Origin: Shewanella metallivivens
GTDB lineage: Bacteria; Pseudomonadota; Gammaproteobacteria; Enterobacterales; Shewanellaceae
Direction of reading: 5' to 3'
Assembly: GCF_028750675.1 (NCBI RefSeq)
Contig: NZ_JAQQPZ010000013.1
Coordinates: forward strand, 241,813-305,812
Length of the DNA: 64,000 bases
Shown here: positions 36,304 to 44,245 of the stretch, in pieces
Layout of the letters: each line of letters starts with the position of its first letter
Numbering within the stretch: the first letter of the stretch is position 1
Translations under genes and position numbers: made by a program
The notes under the pieces: generated by a model
Told to the model about the DNA's origin: nothing
The model's database searches: none
Seen by the model: the letters and a program-made list of their open reading frames with translations, nothing else

Positions 36304-37560
36304 TTAACACTTAATGCTGGGTACACTGAGCCATTTGGTTGTGTATTGCGGAGTTAGCAGGTCACGGCGCATTGACCACTTATGCTCTATGCCTTGCGCT
36401 GCTAGAAACATCGTATCACTTCCATAACGTTGGTTAATGTCATCTAGCGTATGCATCAAAGCTGGATTAGCTTTAGGAGGGTTAAACAAATCGAATTGGT
36501 TGTGTTTTTCGTTGGCTAGATCAATAAGCCCTATACCGATTTTGTAATAATGTATGCCTTCACGAAAAAGCTTTGGTGCGGCTTCACTCATCGCTTTGGT
36601 TAGCTCAATAGTGCAGTTGGTTGGACATGGGAAATGCACAATAGCTTTGTAGCTTACTGGCCGTTCATCATGAGGTGAGTTGCTGGCAAAAATCAGCATA
36701 GTCTTACAGTTTGAGCCTTGCTTACGTGCTTTACTCGATGCGATAGCAACATGCTTACTCAATGCTTGCTGTAACGACTCAAAATCAGTGATCCGCTCAC
36801 CTACGCTTCTAGTCGAAAATATCTGCTTTTTATCTGCCCTCACCTCATCCCATACTTTACAGGCTTGGCCGTTAAGCTCACGAACGGTACGTTCTATTTC
36901 AATACTAAATTGCTTTCTTGCCAAAGTCGGCGGCATAGACGCGAGTTGAAACGCTGTACGGATATTCATTAGTTCAAGTTTCTTACTTATTCGGCGTCCT
37001 ATGCCCCAAACATCCCCTACAGCAAGCTGCTTTAAAATAGCAATACGCTCTTGCTCATTACTAATGAAACAAACCCCTTTGTAGCCCTCAATCTTCTTAG
37101 CTGCATGGTTGGCGATTTTAGCAAGAGTAAGCGTTTCACCAATACCCACACAGACTGCTAATCGCGCTTCTTTCCACACTGCACGGCGGATTAACTGGCC
37201 TTGAGTAAGGAGGCATTTGATAGCGGGATAGCAGTTTTTAAAAGAGAGGAAGCTTTCATCAATAGAGTAGACATGTTGCTCAGGGGCAAAGCGGCCAATG
37301 ATGTCCATCATTTTGCTAGATAAGTCAGCATAGAGTTCATAGTTTGAGGAGCAGACAATAACACCACGTTGAGCGCATAAAGCTTTAACTTGAAAGTAAG
37401 GTAGAAACTTCCCAATGCCAGCTTCTTTAGCTTGACGATTAGCAGCAACAATCATCCCATCGTTGTTACTTAGCACAATAACAGGCTTACCACGCCAATC
37501 AGGGCGAAAGACTTGTTCTGCACTGCAATAGAAGCTATTAGCGTCAACTAGAGCAAACAT
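36304..37560 (-). CDS. umuC: DNA polymerase V catalytic subunit UmuC
   Basis: A 418-residue Y-family translesion polymerase. The N-terminus MFALVDANSFYCSAEQVF carries the first catalytic aspartate, and YSIDESFLSF holds the second acidic pair. NNDGMIVAANRQAKE and a C-terminal little-finger region (QLFREGIHYYKIGIGLIDL-type) complete the family pattern. Together with UmuD' it copies across damaged bases. It directly follows umuD without a gap, under one SOS box. Confidence 0.93.
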   Translation of the reverse strand: MFALVDANSFYCSAEQVFRPDWRGKPVIVLSNNDGMIVAANRQAKEAGIGKFLPYFQVKALCAQRGVIVCSSNYELYADLSSKMMDIIGRFAPEQHVYSIDESFLSFKNCYPAIKCLLTQGQLIRRAVWKEARLAVCVGIGETLTLAKIANHAAKKIEGYKGVCFISNEQERIAILKQLAVGDVWGIGRRISKKLELMNIRTAFQLASMPPTLARKQFSIEIERTVRELNGQACKVWDEVRADKKQIFSTRSVGERITDFESLQQALSKHVAIASSKARKQGSNCKTMLIFASNSPHDERPVSYKAIVHFPCPTNCTIELTKAMSEAAPKLFREGIHYYKIGIGLIDLANEKHNQFDLFNPPKANPALMHTLDDINQRYGSDTMFLAAQGIEHKWSMRRDLLTPQYTTKWLSVPSIKC

Positions 37561-37968
37561 CTAATTACCGCACAACAGAGGGCTTTGACGGTGGCAACGA
37601 ATAGAACGAGTGACTACGCCTTCAATACTAAAATCATCGTATTCATGAATTATGACAGGCAGGTATTGCTGATTAGAAGAAAGGAGAACACGCCGCTTGG
37701 TGTCTAGAATCTTACAAACAAACTCGCCATTAAAATTGGCAACGATGACATCGCCGTTTCGAGCCGTCTCATGACGATCAACAATGATCATATCACCATC
37801 AAAGATGCCGACGTCTTGCATCGACTCACCTTGAGCAATGCCTATAAAGGTTGAGCTTGGATGCTCAATCAGTAAATCATCCAGGCTAATACCTAACTGA
37901 GAGTATTCAGCCGCAGGGCTTTCAAAGCCAGTGATGCCCGCACGGGCTGGTATAGGTATAACACGCAT
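37561..37968 (-). CDS. umuD: UmuD-like autoprotease subunit of polymerase V
   Basis: A 135-residue S24 peptidase. The catalytic dyad is S49 (AQGESMQD) and K86 (EFVCKIL). The likely self-cleavage site is in FESPAAEY near residues 19-20. RecA filaments would trigger cleavage to UmuD', which joins UmuC. The gene is first in the pair and has a near-consensus LexA site directly upstream. Confidence 0.92.
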   Translation of the reverse strand: MRVIPIPARAGITGFESPAAEYSQLGISLDDLLIEHPSSTFIGIAQGESMQDVGIFDGDMIIVDRHETARNGDVIVANFNGEFVCKILDTKRRVLLSSNQQYLPVIIHEYDDFSIEGVVTRSIRCHRQSPLLCGN

Positions 37969-37980
37969 AAAACAAAACCG

Positions 37981-37996
37981 CTGTATATAATTACAG
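37981..37996 (-). promoter_or_regulatory. LexA (SOS) box of umuDC
   Basis: CTGTATATAATTACAG at 37981-37996 is the 16-base CTG-N10-CAG LexA site, 13 bp from the umuD start. It should keep umuDC off until DNA damage. Confidence 0.9.
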
Positions 37997-38096
37997 TAAT
38001 ATTAGCAGTAAAATATCAAGGTGCAAGTCTATTTTTTACAATCTAATAATGCATTGCTCTTTTACTTGTGGAGCAACGAACTTGTAACGTTTTATT

Positions 38097-38145
38097 TGAT
38101 TATGTAACGAAATCAAGCTATCTTGATATCGTAACGTAATCAAGA
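38097..38145 (+). promoter_or_regulatory. Two palindromic operators upstream of a small DNA-binding gene
   Basis: Two imperfect palindromes of TTGAT-n-ATCAA type: 38097-38117 (TTGATT ... AATCAA) and 38123-38145 (CTTGAT ... ATCAAG). Both contain a GTAACG core. They end 11 bp before the start of the 88-residue protein and probably serve for autorepression. A third, closely similar copy lies just after the gene (38418-38439). Confidence 0.65.
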
Positions 38146-38155
38146 GATTCTAAGT

Positions 38156-38422
38156 ATGGCAGATAAAAGTGAAGAAAATAAAGGGGCGCATGGTGGTGTA
38201 CGTAAAGGTGCTGGCCGTAAGACTCGATATGAAAAAACGATAGTGATGAGAGTACCTGAGCAATATAAAAATGCGATCAAAGCATTAATTCAACACATAG
38301 ATGAATGCGAAAAAGTTGATCATCACTACTCACCTGTAGTTTCTCAACCTATATTTACAAGGTCGTTGCAGGGCAAGCCGCAACAAGTTACTTTTACGGT
38401 GAGTTCAGTAAAAGCAACTTGA
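38156..38422 (+). CDS. Small basic DNA-binding protein (probable ribbon-helix-helix)
   Basis: An 88-residue protein with a charged N-terminus GGVRKGAGRKTRYEKT followed by VMRVPEQYKNAIKALIQHID. The GxRxGAGRK plus MRVPE pattern is seen in small regulators of mobile elements and some phage or plasmid genes, in which a ribbon-helix-helix core follows. It is transcribed divergently from umuDC, in a shared 187-bp region with a LexA site on one side and two palindromic operators on the other. The function is not known; an autoregulated repressor is most likely. Confidence 0.65.
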   Translation: MADKSEENKGAHGGVRKGAGRKTRYEKTIVMRVPEQYKNAIKALIQHIDECEKVDHHYSPVVSQPIFTRSLQGKPQQVTFTVSSVKAT

Positions 38423-38439
38423 TATCGTTACATAATCAA
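38418..38439 (+). promoter_or_regulatory. Third copy of the TTGAT-n-ATCAA operator
   Basis: Twenty of 22 bases match the upstream copy at 38123-38144. The 15 bases 38425-38439 are the exact reverse complement of 38097-38111, so the small gene is flanked by a perfect 15-bp inverted repeat. It overlaps the stop codon region of that gene. Confidence 0.65.
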
Positions 38440-38473
38440 ATGTCTTTATCAAAAAATTTTTTTAGGACAATCT

Positions 38474-38638
38474 ATGTATCAGAATGCTTTCTATATACTT
38501 GGTGGCAAAGACTTTTGTTTTAAGGATAATTCATCACTTAACACCGTTTTTGGACATTTTCGAGTTAAAGCCTTAACTCTAATTCGTCAGTTTCGGATAA
38601 AAATTTCTATTGAAATAACTCTTCATACAGCGGTGTAG
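38474..38638 (+). CDS. Possible small ORF, unknown
   Basis: A 54-codon frame (MYQNAFYILGGKDFCFKDNS ...) preceded by AGGA at good spacing. No family is recognised, and the frame could be chance. A TTTTTGGACATTT stretch inside it recurs at 33197-33209, in the degenerate region at the left island edge. Confidence 0.22.
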   Translation: MYQNAFYILGGKDFCFKDNSSLNTVFGHFRVKALTLIRQFRIKISIEITLHTAV

Positions 38639-38666
38639 CTCTGCTACGTCTGGCTGCTTTGACTTG

Positions 38667-39374
38667 TTATGCTTTGGTGTGTTTAAAACGTTCCCTTTTT
38701 GCTCTTAATGAGGCAATCTTTTTTTCGATAGACCAACTAGCCATCTTGCGCTGAGACTCTTCAAACTCAGTTATGTGAGACCAATAATCCCTATGGTGTG
38801 CTTTATTAGGAGACTCGATAATGTCTTCAACAATGCGAAATAGGCTCTGAAAAGCTTCTTTATGCCGGTAAAGGTCAACAACAGAAATTGCCTGAACCTT
38901 TATGGTTAAATCTGAGTTGACCTTAGTGTTATTTGAATTAAGTGCGACTTTCCACTGACCGTGGGCAATCTTGTTTCTCAGAAGGCTTGGATCAGAAATA
39001 TAATGATCTATCAATGACTCTATTTTTTGACGCGTGTTAGCGACATGACCACTACTTTTACCTTGAACTTTTTTGAGAGATAGCTCAACACACTTTTTCC
39101 AAGCATCCACGATATTTTTCTTTCCTCGAGATTTTACTTGTGAAATTTCATCGAGGGTCAGACCATCAGGTGTGTGGATTACTTTCGAGAATACAGCTTC
39201 GGCGAATGCACAGTATACTTGAGCTAGCAGTTTGGTGTGAATTTCGGCTGTAGAATTATCGCCGCTAGAGTAAGCAGCATTGATGGTTTTGTTTATGTGC
39301 TTCCATGCTTGATCCAAAGCTCTAACGTTTTCTGTTTGGGCAGCAAAGACATCAAGTCTATCTTGTTCTAGCAT
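38667..39374 (-). CDS. HEPN-like protein, unknown role
   Basis: A 235-residue soluble, mainly helical protein. The segment LLRNKIAHGQWKVA holds R133 and H138 in the R-x4-H arrangement of HEPN RNases (RNKIAH). HEPN proteins act as RNases in toxin-antitoxin, abortive-infection and CRISPR systems. The C-terminus is very basic (KKIASLRAKRERFKHTKA), fitting RNA contact. It lies 46 bp downstream of a degenerate tRNA-Gln-like sequence and below a PD-(D/E)XK-like gene. The family assignment is by motif; the combination suggests a defense role (inference). Confidence 0.6.
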   Translation of the reverse strand: MLEQDRLDVFAAQTENVRALDQAWKHINKTINAAYSSGDNSTAEIHTKLLAQVYCAFAEAVFSKVIHTPDGLTLDEISQVKSRGKKNIVDAWKKCVELSLKKVQGKSSGHVANTRQKIESLIDHYISDPSLLRNKIAHGQWKVALNSNNTKVNSDLTIKVQAISVVDLYRHKEAFQSLFRIVEDIIESPNKAHHRDYWSHITEFEESQRKMASWSIEKKIASLRAKRERFKHTKA

Positions 39375-39388
39375 TTATCCAATCCAAA

Positions 39389-39427
39389 GTAGGTAAAAAA
39401 CACTTGTTGAAAATGCTCTTTACCTAC
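39389..39427. repeat. Inverted repeat that copies the tRNA-like 3' end
   Basis: GTAGGTAAA at 39389-39397 is the exact reverse complement of TTTACCTAC at 39419-39427. The right arm is the acceptor 3' strand of the tRNA-like sequence. The two could pair on the minus-strand transcript in place of the normal acceptor stem. Confidence 0.6.
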
Positions 39428-39488
39428 CCGGAATCGAACCGGGATCCCACCCAAAGAGTGGTGCCTTTCCAAATTAGACGACAGGTCC
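39420..39488 (-). tRNA. Degenerate tRNA-Gln(UUG)-like sequence
   Basis: On the minus strand 69 bases fold in part like a tRNA. The D-arm is GTCT with AGGC, the T-arm is perfect (CCCGG-TTCGATT-CCGGG), and an anticodon-type loop CTTTGGG would read TTG (Gln). Faults are clear: the acceptor pairs over only five of seven positions (GGACCTG against TAGGTAA), the anticodon arm and variable loop are one to two bases short, and no CCA follows. It is more likely a tRNA relic, tRNA mimic or integration-site scar than a working tRNA. The 87-residue ORF over it is not credible. Confidence 0.45.
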
Positions 39489-39612
39489 ACATACATTTTC
39501 AATTGTTCCGCCAAATGTGTCAACTCATGATTGAGGCATAACACCTCCAACAGGGATCTACAGATGGTCCCAGCGACCAACGGGAGTGACTGCTGTGCTT
39601 TGTTAGAGGCAG

Positions 39613-40038
39613 TCATATGAACACCTGCCAATTGTTTCGGTAAGGCTCCAAAGAACGCCAGTTTATACCTGGAAATTTTGGATCATCGAGATATTTTTCA
39701 AGATCGCCTTCTGCATTTGCCAATGATGAGCCTTGAACCACAAAATAATCAACAGCGACTTCAGGTTTATTTAGAATCACAAAGACATACATGTGACTTT
39801 CTACGATAGCCGACCGTTTAAATGGAAAGTAATTTTTAGATCTTAACGACTTGACCTGTACTGTATATGTTATTCCTGATTCTTCACTGTACGCAAAAAT
39901 ATCTATGGCTTTAGCATTACCAAACGTAATTGATGTTTGAAGATTTCTCTTCAGCAGTTCACCAGCCACAAAGAACTCACCAGCCAATCCTGTGACTTGA
40001 CCATCAACTCTTTTTTTCTTCTGCTTAGGTTCGTTCAT
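39613..40038 (-). CDS. Small PD-(D/E)XK nuclease-like protein
   Basis: A 141-residue protein. GLAGEFFVAGELLKRN (E21), AIDIFAY (D46) and TVQVKS (Q61-V-K63) give the E...D...QxK order of the PD-(D/E)XK nuclease fold. This resembles the small DUF4365-like or Holliday-junction-resolvase-like proteins of islands. The glutamine in place of the usual glutamate is found in several active families. The N-terminus is basic (KQKKKR). It sits upstream of the tRNA-like sequence and the HEPN-like gene, on the same strand, about 120 bp from the former. The target is unknown. Confidence 0.6.
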   Translation of the reverse strand: MNEPKQKKKRVDGQVTGLAGEFFVAGELLKRNLQTSITFGNAKAIDIFAYSEESGITYTVQVKSLRSKNYFPFKRSAIVESHMYVFVILNKPEVAVDYFVVQGSSLANAEGDLEKYLDDPKFPGINWRSLEPYRNNWQVFI

Positions 40039-40478
40039 ATTTGACCTCTAACACCCGCAACACCGGACAATTTTTCCGAGTGCTTGCGCTTGATACGATA
40101 CTAGCACCATTTTCGCGAAGTCTAAATTCGGCTAGAAGCAGACATTTAGAGTTTCTCCCCAAACTTTGAAGCTATGGATATGATCTTGTTAGCCCGTATA
40201 AGCCGTCCGGTGGATCAATCAAACAGACTCCCCAGAGCTCTTTACTTTCTTGGCCATGTGTCACATAAAGTCGATTTAAGTAACAATGGTAATGTTACAT
40301 CACTCAGTGGTAGGTACTTTGTATCATTACTAAAATTTGGTCAAATGGAATTCTTAAGCTGGGCAGTTACCAACGTAAGTAACACCGAATGAGGCATAAA
40401 TAAGTTACATGCCCTAAACCATTGCTGGACATAAACGTTTTAGAAAAGCCAGTGTTTCAATTTACTTTTCATAAAAGT
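40039..40478. other. Intergenic region without supported gene
   Basis: About 440 bp. A 72-codon plus-strand frame begins at 40174 but has no ribosome site and no recognisable domain, so it is not called. GAGGCATAAATAAGTTACATGCCC at 40390-40413 resembles the GGCATAA blocks at 35418, 44479 and 45281. CTGACCCC at 40484-40491 lies at the edge of the next fragment. Confidence 0.4.
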
Positions 40479-40763
40479 TTACCCTGACCCCACTAAATTT
40501 CTAAATTCCACACTAAATTTCCAAATTAGCCGAACAACATACTTTCGTTTCGTCTGCATATGAACGGCTGCAATAAGCTCAACGGACTTATGCCTTTCAA
40601 GGCTTTCCATCGGTAATTTATCAGAGATTTCCGAATCAATAACGACATCATTTCCTTCGGGAAATTCAATTCTGACATTTTTGGCTGTAGCAGAACCTTT
40701 ATTCCAAATCTTGAGCCTATATTTACTACTTCCCAGTTTTATAAATGATGCTCTATTGTGGCT
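40479..40763 (-). pseudogene. C-terminal fragment of a beta-sandwich domain protein
   Basis: An open minus-strand frame of 94 codons with no start codon near its beginning, closed upstream by TAA at 40766-40764. It reads RLKIWNKGSATAKNVRIEFP, then EISDKLPMESLERHKSVELI and AAVHMQTKRKYVVRLIWKF. Such segments are common at the C-terminus of membrane-bound proteins of unknown function in defense islands. It begins 10 bp after the RelA/SpoT gene and may be a truncated third gene of that unit. Confidence 0.55.
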
Positions 40764-40773
40764 TTATCTCGTC

Positions 40774-41826
40774 CTACTTGCTTGCCTTGTTGCCTTTCGG
40801 GTTCTGAATTTTTAGAAGTTTCTTTCTAACAGCCTCTAAATTCTTAAAGAAATATTGAGAATCGAGAAAATAGCTCGGATAGGCTTTCTTGAGGGCTGAT
40901 ACAGATTCAGAAGCGACAAGAACAACCTGAATATTTTTCCCCTTTCTAACTTCTTCCTCCATTTCAGAATACTTTTCATTTGCTATATGAACATGCTTTG
41001 CCTCGAAGCTTTTAATGTTTGCCATTTTTGTGTCTAAATCGAGAATGATAAGGTGATACTTACCATTTTTTCTATCATTGCTGATATGTTTTGCGACAAC
41101 GCGAAATCCAGATAGTTTATTTATAACATTTAGCTCCTTCTCTTTCTCCAGCAATAACTTAAATGTTTCCTCGTCCGTTAGTTTTTGGTATTCATCGATT
41201 CTTGGTGTGGACTCTAAAACTGCGAATGCAGAGCTTGCTAATGAAAAAAACTTCAACCACTCTTCTGGACCTTCGCTTGATTTTAAAGAATGATTTAGAA
41301 ATGTCCCCATTGTTTCTACTGCTGTCGCCCAAGAATGTTGAATTTGAGTTCTTATCTGAAGTTCAATTGAGAAACCATTTCGGCACTTGAAAATCTGGTG
41401 CACGCTACGATAACCTGATTCCTTGGGATAATTGATATAGTCTTTGCCACCTTTAACTATAGTAAATACTCTAGTGCCATTTTTATAATAACTCTCTAGG
41501 GCTCTAACTTCCCGCATGTTTGATACTACTGCTCGGATACCGCCAATATCTTGCATTCTCGCTAAATTCATTCCTGGATTTCTCTCCAGCTTCGAAATTA
41601 TTGACGGCATCCGCTTTAATCTTTGGGAAACAAGCGCATCTGGGTCTATTTGTTTTAATTTTAGCCTTAATGATGTCTGAAAACTATTCAGCGGTGCCAC
41701 ATGGCAAGCTCTCCAATTATCAAGAATAGTTTTAGCTTCATCGTGTAACGAACTATCATTACCAATTAAGGCAGTGCCGGCTTTATTTACTGCATTTTTA
41801 GAGTACTTAAATTCGACTTTAGCCAT
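40774..41826 (-). CDS. RelA/SpoT-domain (p)ppGpp synthetase-like protein
   Basis: A 350-residue protein. Residues about 40-180 form a RelA/SpoT synthetase domain: KRMPSIISKL, RMQDIGGIRAVV (D93, R98), KDYINYPKESGYRSVHQIF (Y139, H143) and IELQIRTQIQHSWAT (E155, Q157, R159). These are the residues expected for a working pyrophosphokinase. No hydrolase, TGS or ACT domain is present. A C-terminal region of about 150 residues is unrecognised. It could make alarmones, or modify tRNA or nucleotides like toxSAS toxins. It follows the OLD-type ATPase gene by 122 bp on the same strand, and the two likely act together. Confidence 0.8.
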   Translation of the reverse strand: MAKVEFKYSKNAVNKAGTALIGNDSSLHDEAKTILDNWRACHVAPLNSFQTSLRLKLKQIDPDALVSQRLKRMPSIISKLERNPGMNLARMQDIGGIRAVVSNMREVRALESYYKNGTRVFTIVKGGKDYINYPKESGYRSVHQIFKCRNGFSIELQIRTQIQHSWATAVETMGTFLNHSLKSSEGPEEWLKFFSLASSAFAVLESTPRIDEYQKLTDEETFKLLLEKEKELNVINKLSGFRVVAKHISNDRKNGKYHLIILDLDTKMANIKSFEAKHVHIANEKYSEMEEEVRKGKNIQVVLVASESVSALKKAYPSYFLDSQYFFKNLEAVRKKLLKIQNPKGNKASK

Positions 41827-41948
41827 TAAATATCATCAATCCATTGGTTTTAGAAAAGCATAACGCCACATTCACCGCGAGCAGAGCGAGTCCTGTGAAA
41901 TACTTTGTTATAGGGCTGACTCTGCTCATTCCGTGTATAGCGATCAGC

Positions 41949-43871
41949 TTAAAAAAGCTTGTTGATTTCAATGAACATCTTCTCAAATCGACCCAAAGTT
42001 TCTTTCGAAAAAAAGTCTGGAGTTGGCCCCATGCTCAGTAAGGTCTGCGAAGGCTTATAGTGATTGAAGTCTTTACCGCCAAGAACAACTTTTAACTGAA
42101 GTAAAATAGTTTGCTTCTTATCGCCCAAATCGTCAACAGAGATACCTTTGTGGTCTGGCAAAGCTTCCCCAAATATCTTAAGATACTCAGACTTTTCAAA
42201 GAGGTCTTCTATATCGGCCTTTTCGTAGTCATCACCTGCGAATTCATCAAAGAACCTGACATGTTTATCTTTAATTATCTTCGATTGAATTAGGCCATCA
42301 AGCCTTTGAGCTCCCTTCACATTGTTGAAAGAATCTAACAAGCAAGATATTTTCAGCTTGGAACCACGAAGCAAAGAAATAAATGAAACTACTTTATCCA
42401 AGCCGCCGACAGGGACAATCGTCACATCATCCCGTAATCCTTCGCGCCCATCACTTTCCAACAAGTTAGACATGAACGTCAAATAGTTTAGGTCAGATGG
42501 GCCTTCAACAAGTAGATTATTTTTTGATACAAATAGATTTTGTGCGATGTCATAACCGAGCGCTGCTTGAAGCGGGAATAGTGTATCAGGATCCTTTTCC
42601 TGTATTGCATCGGAAATAATACTGCCAGCATCAGAGTCGTAAACAGTCCGAACCCTATGTAACGCATCTGATTCAACCATAAATGGCGAATGCGTACTGT
42701 AAACAATTTGATAGCTACTAGAAAGATCATTGATAAAGCGCAGCAAATCGGCCTGTGCTGAAGCATGCAGATTTAAGCCGGGCTCATCCAAGAGCAAAAT
42801 GAAATTTTTATCTTTTTCATCTTGAATTTTACTAAACCAAACAATGAATGAAAAAAACCAGTTAAAACCCTTGCTTCGATTTCTAAGAGGTAGCGTAATT
42901 CTGTGTCTTTCATTTTTTACTCGAATATCTAAGATCTTTTTAGGGGGGTGATTAGCAGGCTGATTGATCTGATCTATTTTAAACTCAATTGATAAGTTGT
43001 TATTTGTAGACCAGTATTCAAATATTTTGTCCGTTATTTCATTTGATGTAGCTTCGAGTTCCGCAATGAACGACTCGAAGTTGGTTGAATCCGAAAGCTC
43101 TTCAATGTCAATCATCGATAGTTCAAAAAGCGCCTTCGCTGTTTCGAGCTGCTGCTTAGTCAATTCACCGCTGATTGAGTTACTACGGATTGCATCAATA
43201 CTGATCCTTGAAGGCAACTCATGGTATTCGTCAAAATACCAGAAGCGTGGGAGTTTTGGGTATATATATTTTTTAGTAATATAAGCATCAATTAACTTCA
43301 GTCCCCAGTCAAAGCCTCCTTTAATAATGGTGTTTTTTATGTGGTCAATTACCAATTTAAGTTCAGAATCTTCACCGGGGTCTGACTCAGAAATTTTTTT
43401 GACGGTGCCTAGTGCAAGAATTTTTGCTTTTACTTCGTCGCTGAACTCTAGTGACACTTGAAGATTTTCAATATATTTATCTTCGTTTGAGTTGATGTAG
43501 TACCAGGAGAGCCCAGAACCATATCTACTTGATACTGAGAATGAATCGGTAATTAGTACACCTTCACCGAGATCAGTATTGATTTGGTCAATTGTTTCTC
43601 GATCGAGTTGAAAAGTACACACAATTGGCTCAATGTCGTCGCCCGACCTTTGATATTTCTTTAATTCATTTCTAGGATAGTCTTGAACAGCGTCAAACTT
43701 GAAGTCTTCATCGCTGGTAAAGTAGTTGAGTTTGGCCAAGGCTTCCAAGAACGCAGTTTTACCACTTTCATTTTTCCCGACAAGAGTGGTTACACTATCG
43801 TCAAGTTGGACTTTCTGCTCGGTAGTGTAGCTTTTGTACTTACTAATCTTCGCTTGCTTTAAAATAAACAT
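41949..43871 (-). CDS. OLD-family AAA ATPase with TOPRIM nuclease domain
   Basis: A 640-residue protein. An ABC-type AAA domain is split by a long insert: Walker A GKNESGKT (32-39), signature region NRSKGFNWFF (331-340), Walker B ILLLDEP (358-364) and switch histidine YSTHSP (391-396). A TOPRIM domain follows, with the glutamate in NLLVEGPSD (E456) and an aspartate in CLLDSFNN (D513). This is the layout of OLD nucleases and of GajA. It would bind and nick or degrade DNA when nucleotide state or phage presence changes. GAGGG gives a good ribosome site. The gene next to it encodes a RelA/SpoT domain, not a GajB helicase. Confidence 0.87.
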   Translation of the reverse strand: MFILKQAKISKYKSYTTEQKVQLDDSVTTLVGKNESGKTAFLEALAKLNYFTSDEDFKFDAVQDYPRNELKKYQRSGDDIEPIVCTFQLDRETIDQINTDLGEGVLITDSFSVSSRYGSGLSWYYINSNEDKYIENLQVSLEFSDEVKAKILALGTVKKISESDPGEDSELKLVIDHIKNTIIKGGFDWGLKLIDAYITKKYIYPKLPRFWYFDEYHELPSRISIDAIRSNSISGELTKQQLETAKALFELSMIDIEELSDSTNFESFIAELEATSNEITDKIFEYWSTNNNLSIEFKIDQINQPANHPPKKILDIRVKNERHRITLPLRNRSKGFNWFFSFIVWFSKIQDEKDKNFILLLDEPGLNLHASAQADLLRFINDLSSSYQIVYSTHSPFMVESDALHRVRTVYDSDAGSIISDAIQEKDPDTLFPLQAALGYDIAQNLFVSKNNLLVEGPSDLNYLTFMSNLLESDGREGLRDDVTIVPVGGLDKVVSFISLLRGSKLKISCLLDSFNNVKGAQRLDGLIQSKIIKDKHVRFFDEFAGDDYEKADIEDLFEKSEYLKIFGEALPDHKGISVDDLGDKKQTILLQLKVVLGGKDFNHYKPSQTLLSMGPTPDFFSKETLGRFEKMFIEINKLF

Positions 43872-44075
43872 AATCCCTCGTTTTATATATTATGTATTCA
43901 CGCAAAGTAGTAGTGCTGTCGCGATGTAAGCCCTATAACGCACGCATAATGCACTGGTTTGGAGAGCCAGCGGAAAACCAGTCCCAATTGACTCGCTTAT
44001 TATAAGGCGACTACTCCTCGATATACATCTGCGAAAGTTCATCTTCTGTATGCTTAGCGTACATTTTGTACCTAA

Positions 44076-44104
44076 AATAAAAAAGCCATCCCAAAGATGG
44101 CTTT
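44076..44104 (-). terminator. Intrinsic terminator of a 42-residue ORF
   Basis: AAAGCCATC (44082-44090) and GATGGCTTT (44096-44104) form a 9-bp stem with a 5-base loop. On the minus strand the stem is followed by TTTTTTATTT. It lies 13 bp after the stop of the small basic ORF. Confidence 0.85.
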
Positions 44105-44116
44105 GGCCTGTATTCA

Positions 44117-44245
44117 TTATTTCTTGGAGGATTTACTAGGTTTAAGCCCCGGAGTATTTCCCGGAGTATTTTTATTGTCACGTCGACGTTGGTCAGGTTT
44201 CCCTGTTGAATCCGCAATTGGTTTTGGTCCAGGTTTAAGAGCCAT
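44117..44245 (-). CDS. Small basic protein, 42 residues
   Basis: The minus-strand frame starts at ATG 44245 and ends at TAA 44119-44117, followed at once by a strong intrinsic terminator. It reads MALKPGPKPIADSTGKPDQR, then RRDNKNTPGNTPGLKPSKSSKK. It is rich in K, P, G and N and is probably unstructured. The terminator placed exactly after the stop supports a real gene. Similar short Pro/Lys-rich peptides are seen in accessory DNA of gammaproteobacteria as remembered; no function is known. Confidence 0.5.
   Translation of the reverse strand: MALKPGPKPIADSTGKPDQRRRDNKNTPGNTPGLKPSKSSKK

Noticed and set aside
39368..39631. 87-codon ORF on the minus strand
   Set aside because: It runs straight through the tRNA-like sequence, has no domain, and is better explained as a chance frame.
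40174..40392. 72-codon plus-strand ORF
   Set aside because: It lacks a ribosome site and any recognised motif, and lies in a degenerate gap.
41949..43871. Gabija system (GajA)
   Set aside because: The protein layout fits GajA in broad terms, but no UvrD-like GajB helicase gene follows; the next gene is a RelA/SpoT-domain protein.
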